From: an uncultured bacterium
GTDB lineage: Bacteria; Bacillota_I; Bacilli_A; RF39; UBA660
Length of the DNA stretch: 5,587 nt
NCBI GenBank assembly: GCA_905215145.1
Contig: CAJMOW010000094.1
Span: 1-5,587, forward strand
Reading direction: 5' to 3'
The notes under the pieces are model-generated. The model was not told the origin of the DNA. It saw nothing but the letters and a program-made list of their open reading frames with translations, and made no database searches. This document shows positions 1 through 5,587 of this stretch, piece by piece. Numbering within the stretch: the first letter of the stretch is position 1; every line of letters starts with the position of its first letter. Position numbers and translations under genes: made by a program.

Positions 1-10
1 TCGAAAAATA

Positions 11-19
11 TGATATAAT
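11..19 (+). promoter_or_regulatory. Extended -10 promoter element for the operon
   Basis: The bases read TGATATAAT, a perfect extended -10 (TG, one base, TATAAT) of the housekeeping sigma-70/sigma-A type. Transcription would begin near position 26, leaving a leader of about 40 bases before hsdM. The matching -35 box would lie just left of the window and cannot be seen. In such AT-rich DNA a TATAAT can occur by chance. The TG extension and the position directly before the first gene make this the best candidate for the operon promoter. No operator-like inverted repeat is visible around it. Confidence 0.6.
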
Positions 20-64
20 TTTATTTAGAAATCAATTGAAATCTAATGAATGTGAGGTAATTAT

Positions 65-1576
65 ATGGGAAAAGATATGCAAGAAATAGAAAAGACTTTA
101 TGGGCAGCAGCAGATAAGATGATTGGAGGACTATCTGTAACCAATTATAAATTTGTGGTATTAGGATTAATATTTTTAAAATATATATCAGATACATTTG
201 AAGAAAAATATAACGATTTAGTAAAAGAAGGATATGGATTAGAAGAAGATAGAGATGCTTATATGGAAGATAATATTTTCTTTGTTCCAGAAGAATCAAG
301 ATGGTCATATATAGTTAAACATTCAAAAGACTATAATATTGGAGAAATATTAGATAATGCTTTAGATTTAATTGAAAAAGAAAATCCTTCATTAAAGGGC
401 GTACTATTTAAAATATATAATAGTCCTGACTTTAGAAATGTTAATCTAGGAGAAATAATAGATTTATTTACTAATTTAAAATTAGGGACAAAAGATGCTT
501 CTGAAAAAGATATGTTAGGTAGAGTATATGAATATTTCTTAGGACAATTTGCTAGTAAAGATGGTCAAAAAGGTGGAGAATTCTATACTCCAGCATGTAT
601 TGTTAGAACAATGGTTGAAATGATAGAACCATATGAATGTAGAGTGTATGATCCAGCTTGTGGTTCAGGAGGAATGTTTGTTCAATCACTAAAATTTATT
701 GAAAGACACCAAGGCAATGTTAGAAATTTATCAATATTTGGTCAAGAAAAAAATCCAACAACTTGGAAATTAGCAAAAATGAACTTGGCAATTAGATCTA
801 TAGATGGTGATTTAGGTAAGTTTGCAGCAGATACATTCCATGAAGATTTGCACAAAGATTTAAAAGCAGATTTTATTCTTGCAAATCCTCCATTTAATAT
901 AAGTGATTGGGGACAAGAAAAATTAGTTGATGATTATAGATGGAAATATGGTATTCCTCCAAAAGGTAATGCAAACTATGCTTGGTTACAACATATGATA
1001 TCTAAATTATCTGCAAATGGCAAAGCAGCTATAGTATTAGCAAATGGTTCTTTATCTGCAGGTGGTCAAGAAGCAGAAATAAGAAAAAATTTGATTGAAG
1101 CTGATTTAGTTGATTGTATAATTGCAATGCCATCAAATCTATTCTATACAGTAACCATTCCTTGTTCTATTTGGATTATTAATAGAAATAAAAAACAAAA
1201 AGGACACACTTTATTTATTAATGCTTCAAATATGGGAACAATGGTTACAAGAAAACTTAGAGAATTATTAGAAGATGATACGCATAATGACATTAGCACA
1301 ATAGCTAATACATATCATAATTATCAAAATAATGAAAATTATGATGACAAACTTGGTTTTTGTAAAAAAACTTCATTAGAAGAAATTAAAAGAAATAGTT
1401 ATATTTTAACTCCTGGAAGATATGTTGGAATAGAAAAAAACGAAGAAGATGATATTTCTTTTGAAGAAAAGATGAAAAAAATCACTTCAGAACTATATAA
1501 CCAATTTGATGAATCTCATTCTTTAGAAGAAGAAATAAAAAAGAACTTAGAGGATATAGGTTATGAATGTAACTGA
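65..1576 (+). CDS. hsdM: Type I restriction-modification DNA methyltransferase subunit (HsdM)
   Basis: This is the modification subunit of a type I R-M system. With HsdS it transfers a methyl group from S-adenosylmethionine to the N6 of adenine in a two-part target. The 503 residues match the usual family length. The N-terminal helical HsdM domain (about 5-135) carries the typical run ending in LGLIFLKYISD (33-43). The catalytic domain starts at GGEFYTP (170-176). It has the SAM-binding motif I DPACGSGGMF (196-205) and the catalytic motif IV NPPF (274-277). TPGRYVG (449-455) is the usual C-terminal signature, followed by a charged helical tail. All key residues are present, so it should be active. 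The ATG at 65 is chosen because GAGG (54-57) lies seven bases upstream; the ATG at 77 is less well placed. The last 14 bases overlap the next gene. Confidence 0.97.
   Translation: MGKDMQEIEKTLWAAADKMIGGLSVTNYKFVVLGLIFLKYISDTFEEKYNDLVKEGYGLEEDRDAYMEDNIFFVPEESRWSYIVKHSKDYNIGEILDNALDLIEKENPSLKGVLFKIYNSPDFRNVNLGEIIDLFTNLKLGTKDASEKDMLGRVYEYFLGQFASKDGQKGGEFYTPACIVRTMVEMIEPYECRVYDPACGSGGMFVQSLKFIERHQGNVRNLSIFGQEKNPTTWKLAKMNLAIRSIDGDLGKFAADTFHEDLHKDLKADFILANPPFNISDWGQEKLVDDYRWKYGIPPKGNANYAWLQHMISKLSANGKAAIVLANGSLSAGGQEAEIRKNLIEADLVDCIIAMPSNLFYTVTIPCSIWIINRNKKQKGHTLFINASNMGTMVTRKLRELLEDDTHNDISTIANTYHNYQNNENYDDKLGFCKKTSLEEIKRNSYILTPGRYVGIEKNEEDDISFEEKMKKITSELYNQFDESHSLEEEIKKNLEDIGYECN
1549..1554 (+). 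promoter_or_regulatory. Ribosome binding site of the PIN gene, inside hsdM
   Basis: AGAGGA lies within the last codons of hsdM, nine bases before the ATG at 1563. It supports that ATG as the true start, although the start lies upstream of the hsdM stop codon. The arrangement suggests translational coupling of the PIN gene to hsdM. Confidence 0.65.
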
Positions 1577-2474
1577 AATATTTTTAGATACAAGTATTAT
1601 AAAAATTAAAAATGTTGAAGATTATTCTAATATTATTTTTGGAAAGAACTATTCTGATTTTGTGGATTTTATTAATTCAAATGGAATAAGTGATACTTGT
1701 AAAATTAATGTTGCAGAAATTGTTGTTGAAGAGTTTAAAAAACAAGCATGTGACAGTTTTGCAGAGGATGAAACAGATTTAAAAAAATATATAAATAAAT
1801 TCAGAGTTTACTATGGTCTCTCTCTTCCAGATACTAAGGATTTTAAAAAAAACTTAGATAATCAACTTAGAGATTATTTAGAAGCAGAAAATATTAGCAT
1901 AATACTTATTCCAAAAGAACGAAGTATATGGAATAAGATTATAAAAAAATCAATAAACAAAAAGAAACCATTTAATTGTGGAAACTCAGAATCAGACAAA
2001 GGATTTAAAGATGAATTGCAATGGGAGTCAATTATTGAGTATGCTAAAAAAAGTCCGAATGAACTATTTATTTTAATAACGAAGAATTCCAATGACTTCA
2101 CCGAAGATCTATGTGATGAATTTTATTCTGAAACAAATAAGAAATTAGAGATATATTACGAAATAGGTGAAGCACAGAGTAGATTATTAGAAATAAATCA
2201 AATTCAATCAAATTATTTATTTGTTGAATCGTATGTTAATTCGATGCTTGATAGTGGGGAATTATATGAAATAGTAAATAGAAAGATAAAAGAATATTAT
2301 GACATTAATATAGAAAGTATAAATAAATATTATGATTTAATTGATCAAGGTAATAACAATTACAAGTTTTTTATTGAAACACTTAATAATGGAACTATTG
2401 GTACATTTATCGTTGAATGTCAATTAAATTCAGAAAATCAAATTACAATTGGCGAAGTTATAATATGTTTGTAG
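1563..2474 (+). CDS. PIN-domain putative ribonuclease (DUF4935/PIN_12-like) embedded in the R-M operon
   Basis: PIN domains are metal-dependent nucleases, usually RNases, built around a cluster of acidic residues. The expected set is visible. FLDTS (7-11) opens the protein with the first Asp (D9). VVEEF (54-58) supplies E56 or E57. KGFKDELQWESI (146-157) supplies D150 and looks like the DUF4935/PIN_12 signature. LITKNSNDF (171-179), following a hydrophobic strand, supplies D178. The region from about 205 to 303 is an unassigned tail: helical at first, then ending in probable beta strands (about 278-302). At 303 residues the protein is much longer than a VapC toxin, and no antitoxin-like small gene lies beside it. 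It overlaps hsdM by 14 bases and ends nine bases before hsdS, so it is co-expressed with the methyltransferase. A role as a defence effector controlled by the R-M complex is inference. The family assignment is from motif recognition only. Confidence 0.8.
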   Translation: MNVTEIFLDTSIIKIKNVEDYSNIIFGKNYSDFVDFINSNGISDTCKINVAEIVVEEFKKQACDSFAEDETDLKKYINKFRVYYGLSLPDTKDFKKNLDNQLRDYLEAENISIILIPKERSIWNKIIKKSINKKKPFNCGNSESDKGFKDELQWESIIEYAKKSPNELFILITKNSNDFTEDLCDEFYSETNKKLEIYYEIGEAQSRLLEINQIQSNYLFVESYVNSMLDSGELYEIVNRKIKEYYDINIESINKYYDLIDQGNNNYKFFIETLNNGTIGTFIVECQLNSENQITIGEVIICL

Positions 2475-2478
2475 GTGA
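2473..2478 (+). promoter_or_regulatory. Ribosome binding site of hsdS
   Basis: AGGTGA overlaps the stop codon of the PIN gene (TAG, 2472-2474) and lies five bases before the hsdS ATG at 2484. It fixes the hsdS start. It also means that ribosomes finishing the PIN gene pass over the hsdS initiation site. Confidence 0.7.
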
Positions 2479-2483
2479 TATAA

Positions 2484-3638
2484 ATGTTAAAAAAATTAAA
2501 GGATGAATGCTATATAGTAATGGGGCAATCTCCAAGTTCGGTTAATTATAATCAAGATAAAACTGGTACACCTTTTATGCAAGGAAGAAAAACATTTGGC
2601 GATAAGTATCCAACCATTGATACTTGGACAACAAAATTAACAAAAATAGCTCCAAAAGGTAGTATTTTGATGAGTGTTAGAGCTCCAGTTGGTGATGTTA
2701 ATATTGCTCCTTGCGATTTATGTATTGGAAGAGGTTTAGCATCTATAAAGATGAAAAATGGTAATAATCAATATTTATACTATTTATTAAAAAATAATTC
2801 TGAATTGTTAAGAAATAGATCAACTGGAACTGTCTTTGAGGCAATTAATAAAGAAGATTTAGAAAATGTAGTATTAGATTTTCATGATGAAAAAGATCAA
2901 AGAAAAATAAGTACAATACTATCTAATATTGATAAAAAAATATTGCTAAATGAACAAATTAGTATCAATTTACATGAGCTATTAAAGACCTTATATTATA
3001 ATAGTTTTGTTCTTAATAAGAATGGCTCATGGAAGGTTGATAAATTAGGTAATTATCTTTATGTTGATAGAGGATTGTCATATAAAGGACAGTTTTTATC
3101 CGAACATGGTGTTCCGATGATTAACTTAGGAAATATAATGCCAAATGGTATTTTTAGAGTTGAAAAAAATAAATATTATTTGGGTGAATATAAAGAAAAG
3201 GTATTAACAAAAGTTGGAGATATCGTTTTAGCTAATACAGATATGACTCAAAATAGAGAAGTGATTGGATCTCCAGTCATTGTGCCTCCTATTTATGATG
3301 GTGATATAATTTTTTCACATCATATTTATTGTTTAAGAAATTTAAAATTACCTAAAATGTACATTTTTTACACTTTATTAACGGAACAATGGAATGCTGA
3401 ATCTGGAGGTAATGCAACTGGTACTACAGTATTGGCATTACCAAAAGAAACAATTGAAAATTATAAAATTGTGGTTCCTGATAAGGAATCATTGGTTTCT
3501 TTCGATAAATTGTCATCACCTATTCAAAAAAAGAGAGAACAATTAATGCTTGAAAATTTAAAATTAGAACAACTAAGAGATATGCTATTACCAAAACTAA
3601 TGATTGGTGAAATAGATTTAAATAATATAGAAATATAG
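2484..3638 (+). CDS. hsdS: Type I restriction-modification specificity subunit (HsdS)
   Basis: HsdS recognises the split DNA target and holds the HsdM and HsdR subunits. The 384 residues show the standard two-repeat layout. Target recognition domain 1 (about 1-132) carries MGQSP (13-17), SVRAPVGDVN (64-73) and CIGRG (80-84), all typical of one common TRD class. The first conserved spacer helix (about 136-175) contains DQRKISTILSNIDKKI (138-153). TRD2 (about 184-333) contains GDIVLANTDMT (245-255). The second helix (about 336-377) ends in LLPKLMIGEI (368-377), the usual HsdS ending. Both half-sites should therefore be read, and the protein looks intact. The target cannot be predicted from the sequence alone. 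The two TRDs differ clearly in sequence, so an asymmetric bipartite site is expected. No second hsdS copy or inverted repeats for shuffling are present in the window. Confidence 0.96.
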   Translation: MLKKLKDECYIVMGQSPSSVNYNQDKTGTPFMQGRKTFGDKYPTIDTWTTKLTKIAPKGSILMSVRAPVGDVNIAPCDLCIGRGLASIKMKNGNNQYLYYLLKNNSELLRNRSTGTVFEAINKEDLENVVLDFHDEKDQRKISTILSNIDKKILLNEQISINLHELLKTLYYNSFVLNKNGSWKVDKLGNYLYVDRGLSYKGQFLSEHGVPMINLGNIMPNGIFRVEKNKYYLGEYKEKVLTKVGDIVLANTDMTQNREVIGSPVIVPPIYDGDIIFSHHIYCLRNLKLPKMYIFYTLLTEQWNAESGGNATGTTVLALPKETIENYKIVVPDKESLVSFDKLSSPIQKKREQLMLENLKLEQLRDMLLPKLMIGEIDLNNIEI

Positions 3639-3661
3639 TATAAGTGTCAAATTTTGTGAAT

Positions 3662-3667
3662 GGAGGA
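3662..3667 (+). promoter_or_regulatory. Ribosome binding site of the Abi-like gene
   Basis: GGAGGA, one of the strongest Shine-Dalgarno sequences in the window, lies five bases before the ATG at 3673. It supports that start over the in-frame ATG at 3682. Confidence 0.7.
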
Positions 3668-3672
3668 ATATT

Positions 3673-4398
3673 ATGAGTAAAATGAATTCATTTATTGATT
3701 ATGCAAGTGATATATTAGGCGAAACTGATACTGGTATATCTACTATGGAAATAATAAGTATCTGTAATAGATTTGCTGCTGAATATAATGTTAATATTCC
3801 TCATACTAAAATTTATAAAGGATTTAATCAAACATTCTCAAATAAGAGAACTGCATTAAAAGAAAATCTTCAAAGATTTAATGAACAACAAGCATTTGAA
3901 ATTATAAAACATATTTGCGAATTAAGAAGATATAATGAATCAAAGGAATTCAAAGAAGTAAAAATAAAACTATATACTAATTTTCCACAATATGTGGATA
4001 AAGTAAATGATGTAGAATTAAGTGAAGATATTATAGAGAATAAGGAATTATTAGGAGATTTTCCTAAAGCAAAGAAAGTTTATGATGACGCTTGTTCATT
4101 GTTTACTATGGGATTATATGAAAGAAATTTAATTGATAATTTAAGATTATCTTTGGAATTAATTTGTAAGCAAGTTTTATCTAATGAAAAATCTTTAGAA
4201 AACAATATTAGTGCTATATGTGCATATCTAAAAACTAAAAACTGTTCTCAAGAATTTATTAATATGTTTCAAAAATTACTGGATTATTATTTAAAGTACA
4301 ACAATGATAATATTAAACATAATGAAAATATCAATAGCAATGAGATAGCTTTTGTTTTTGGATTAACTAATTTATTTATTAAGTTAATAGTTAAATGA
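3673..4398 (+). CDS. Uncharacterised helical protein, abortive-infection/HEPN-like C-terminal region
   Basis: I recognise the type of protein but no named gene. The 241 residues look almost wholly alpha-helical and soluble, with no signal peptide. The N-terminal part (about 1-85) contains a polar, conserved-looking segment with NKRTALKENL (57-66). This resembles N-terminal domains found in AbiJ-like and other phage-defence proteins. A variable linker (about 90-130) follows. The C-terminal part (about 132-241) runs YERNLIDNLRLSLELICKQVL (149-169), then a helix pair, then IKHNENINSNEIAF (214-227) and a hydrophobic last helix. That layout recalls the Abi_C/HEPN fold. The canonical HEPN R-x4-6-H pair is not seen: H216 is preceded by Tyr and Asn where Arg would be expected. 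RNase activity is therefore doubtful, and RNA binding, oligomerisation or sensing is as likely. It lies 34 bases after hsdS and overlaps or abuts the next gene. Confidence 0.55.
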   Translation: MSKMNSFIDYASDILGETDTGISTMEIISICNRFAAEYNVNIPHTKIYKGFNQTFSNKRTALKENLQRFNEQQAFEIIKHICELRRYNESKEFKEVKIKLYTNFPQYVDKVNDVELSEDIIENKELLGDFPKAKKVYDDACSLFTMGLYERNLIDNLRLSLELICKQVLSNEKSLENNISAICAYLKTKNCSQEFINMFQKLLDYYLKYNNDNIKHNENINSNEIAFVFGLTNLFIKLIVK

Positions 4399-4402
4399 GG
4401 TG
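4396..4402 (+). promoter_or_regulatory. Ribosome binding site deciding the start of the membrane protein
   Basis: TGAGGTG contains a GAGG core at 4397-4400 and lies four bases before the ATG at 4407. It overlaps the upstream gene's stop codon (TGA, 4396-4398). The earlier in-frame ATG at 4395 overlaps this element and has no Shine-Dalgarno sequence of its own, so 4407 is the preferred start. Confidence 0.65.
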
Positions 4403-4406
4403 TATT

Positions 4407-5048
4407 ATGAGTCAGGAAGCAATATTAAATATAGTATTATCTACAGTTGTTGCAATTACTGCAATATTTGCCTTATTTCAAACACATAGGCAAATAAAAT
4501 TGAGTAATAAACAATTTTTATTTAATAGAAGGCTAGATAAATATCTTTTAGCTAAAAGTTTAATTGAATTGTATAAAGATAACATAAATCTACTTGATTA
4601 CAAGGATAATAAAGATGATGAAGCAATAATTGTAGATTTTCAATTTACCAATTTGACTAATATTGAATATTTAAAAGATATAACTTGTGTAATTGGTGAT
4701 CCTAAAAATAATGAGTATAAAACTAATTTTCTAATAAAAATAGAAGAATTAAAAAAAATATCAACAGAGATAAAATTTATTTTTAAAAATAAGGAATCAC
4801 AATATTTAAGTAAATTTGTATTTAACTATCAAAATATTCTAATGGAATTATATAAATATCAAATACTTCTTGATAATATGATAAATGACAAAATACCTAG
4901 AAAACAGAAGCCAAGTTATAAAGAATTACAAAAAGAATATGGTGAATTAACTCATAGAAAAAGATTATATGGTGCAATAGATAGTTTAAATAGTAGTTAC
5001 AAAGAATTAATTAAAAAAATGCTATTAATAAAATTGAAAAAAGTATAA
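4407..5048 (+). CDS. Small single-pass membrane protein of unknown function, between hsdS and hsdR
   Basis: I do not recognise a named family. The 213-residue product begins with one clear hydrophobic segment (about 8-24, NIVLSTVVAITAIFALF). A basic, Gln/Asn-rich stretch follows (HRQIKLSNKQFLFNRRLDKY, 27-46), which by the positive-inside rule should face the cytoplasm. The rest (47-213) is highly charged, Lys-rich and probably largely helical, with likely coiled-coil parts near 105-125 and 145-185. No catalytic motif is visible. The segment lacks a signal-peptidase site and probably acts as an anchor. Similar short proteins, with a TM helix followed by a Q-x-x-LS-x-x-Q-type stretch and a helical cytosolic domain, occur near phage-defence genes, from memory only. 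The start overlaps the upstream gene's end, so the two are probably translated together and may act as a pair. An alternative start at 4395 would add four residues. Confidence 0.7.
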   Translation: MSQEAILNIVLSTVVAITAIFALFQTHRQIKLSNKQFLFNRRLDKYLLAKSLIELYKDNINLLDYKDNKDDEAIIVDFQFTNLTNIEYLKDITCVIGDPKNNEYKTNFLIKIEELKKISTEIKFIFKNKESQYLSKFVFNYQNILMELYKYQILLDNMINDKIPRKQKPSYKELQKEYGELTHRKRLYGAIDSLNSSYKELIKKMLLIKLKKV

Positions 5049-5054
5049 AGCTAT

Positions 5055-5061
5055 AAGGAAG
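5055..5061 (+). promoter_or_regulatory. Ribosome binding site of hsdR
   Basis: AAGGAAG lies eight bases before the ATG at 5070. A second ATG at 5066, four bases earlier and in another frame, sits closer to the same element but opens a three-codon ORF ending at 5077. The 5070 start is chosen because only its frame stays open and encodes HsdR. Confidence 0.7.
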
Positions 5062-5069
5062 TGAAATGT

Positions 5070-5587
5070 ATGTTTAATGAAGAAAGTTTGGAATTAATGA
5101 CTATAGATTTATTAAAAGAACAAGGATATACTTATGAAACTGGAGAATCAATTGGTAGAGATTATTCAGAAGTAATATTAGAATATAATTTGACTTGCGC
5201 TTTGTTTAAAATAAATAAAGGATTAAATGAAAATATAATTGCTGAAGCAGTTAGAATAATTAAAAATCTTGGTCAAAATAATTTAGTTAATAATAATAAA
5301 GTGTTTAGTAAATATCTTCATACTGGCATTAGTGTACCTGTGTATACTAAGGAAGGTGTAAGATATCATACTGTTAAATTAATTGACTTTGAAAATATAG
5401 ATAATAATGAATTCTTAGTCAGTAATCAATTTACTATTATTGAGCATAGTGAAAAAAGACCTGATGTCATTATCTTCATAAACGGACTTCCTTTAATAGT
5501 TTTTGAATTAAAAAGTATGACTCGTGAAGAAGTTGACCTAGAAAGTGCTTACAATCAATTAAAAGGTTATATGAATGTTCATATTCC
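5070..5587 (+). CDS. hsdR: Type I restriction endonuclease subunit HsdR, N-terminal part (cut by window end)
   Basis: Only the first 172 residues of a protein usually near 1000 residues are in the window. HsdR cuts DNA after ATP-driven translocation from the unmethylated target. The visible part is the N-terminal nuclease domain of the PD-(D/E)xK/RecB type. RPDVIIFINGLPLIVFELKS (130-149) supplies catalytic D132, E146 and K148. QLKGY (163-167) is the QxxxY motif found in type I R subunits. The start (ESLELMTIDLLKEQGYTY) matches the usual HsdR opening, in which a conserved Glu precedes an LGY/QGY segment. All expected active-site residues are present. The helicase motor domains and C-terminal assembly domain must lie beyond position 5587. 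The gap from the preceding gene is 21 bases, so it probably belongs to the same transcript, placed last and after the accessory genes. Confidence 0.95.
   Translation, partial: MFNEESLELMTIDLLKEQGYTYETGESIGRDYSEVILEYNLTCALFKINKGLNENIIAEAVRIIKNLGQNNLVNNNKVFSKYLHTGISVPVYTKEGVRYHTVKLIDFENIDNNEFLVSNQFTIIEHSEKRPDVIIFINGLPLIVFELKSMTREEVDLESAYNQLKGYMNVHI

Noticed and set aside
21..308. A 95-codon minus-strand ORF opposite the hsdM start
   Set aside because: It lies wholly opposite the well-supported hsdM gene. Its product is an Ile/Leu/Tyr-rich translation typical of antisense AT-rich coding DNA, and it has no recognisable domain.
1845..1852. Run of eight A in the PIN gene (codons AAA AAA AAC), containing an A AAA AAC-type slippery heptamer
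   Set aside because: A -1 slip would reach a stop at 1859-1861 and truncate the protein, so either phase variation or programmed frameshifting is possible in principle. Runs of seven A also occur near 1364, 1434 and 2489, so this fits base composition, and no stimulatory hairpin is visible.
1874..2101. A 75-codon minus-strand ORF opposite the PIN gene
   Set aside because: Its hydrophobic product arises from the antisense of a Lys/Asn/Glu-rich gene. I considered it as a possible antitoxin for the PIN protein, but it lacks antitoxin features and overlaps the conserved catalytic region.
1563..2474. PIN gene as a VapC-type toxin of a toxin-antitoxin pair
   Set aside because: The protein is about twice the usual VapC length, and no small antitoxin gene precedes it. 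The upstream gene is hsdM, which it overlaps.
2484..3638. HsdS shuffling (inversion) system
   Set aside because: No second or partial hsdS, inverted repeat or recombinase gene is present in the window, though one could lie beyond the ends.
3639..3644. TATAAG as a possible internal -10 box between hsdS and the Abi-like gene
   Set aside because: There is no acceptable -35 sequence at 16-18 bases upstream and no TG extension. Such hexamers are expected by chance in DNA this AT-rich.
3639..3672. Possible terminator after hsdS
   Set aside because: No GC-rich hairpin followed by a T run is present. The 34 bases hold only a ribosome binding site.

Overview
The window is very AT-rich and reads as a bacterial chromosomal defence locus. 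The ORFs use the standard code (TGA stops, TGG for Trp), favour A/T-ending codons and AGA for Arg, and most have a strong Shine-Dalgarno sequence a few bases upstream. This suggests a low-GC Firmicute or Mollicute-like gut or host-associated bacterium. Fusobacteria or other AT-rich groups cannot be excluded, and no species can be named.

All six genes lie on the plus strand, with overlaps or gaps of 34 bases or less, and probably form one operon. A perfect extended -10 element (TGnTATAAT) sits 45 bases before the first gene. The order is hsdM (DNA adenine methyltransferase, 65-1576), a PIN-domain putative nuclease (1563-2474), hsdS (specificity subunit, 2484-3638), an abortive-infection/HEPN-like helical protein (3673-4398), a small single-pass membrane protein (4407-5048), and the start of hsdR (restriction translocase subunit, from 5070, cut by the window end).

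The core is a type I restriction-modification system. HsdM and HsdS make the methyltransferase that marks host DNA, and adding HsdR gives the complex that translocates along and cuts unmodified DNA. The unusual part is the cargo: one extra gene between hsdM and hsdS and two between hsdS and hsdR. Extra genes inside type I loci are known (prrC and the 'rlo' genes are the classic cases), and PrrC is an anticodon nuclease held silent by its restriction partner. By analogy, the PIN protein is a candidate RNA-cleaving second line of defence, and the other two genes may form a second accessory module. This is inference: no function has been shown from the sequence.

There are no RNA genes, CRISPR arrays, insertion sequences or convincing terminators in the window, and no gene-free stretch longer than 64 bases.
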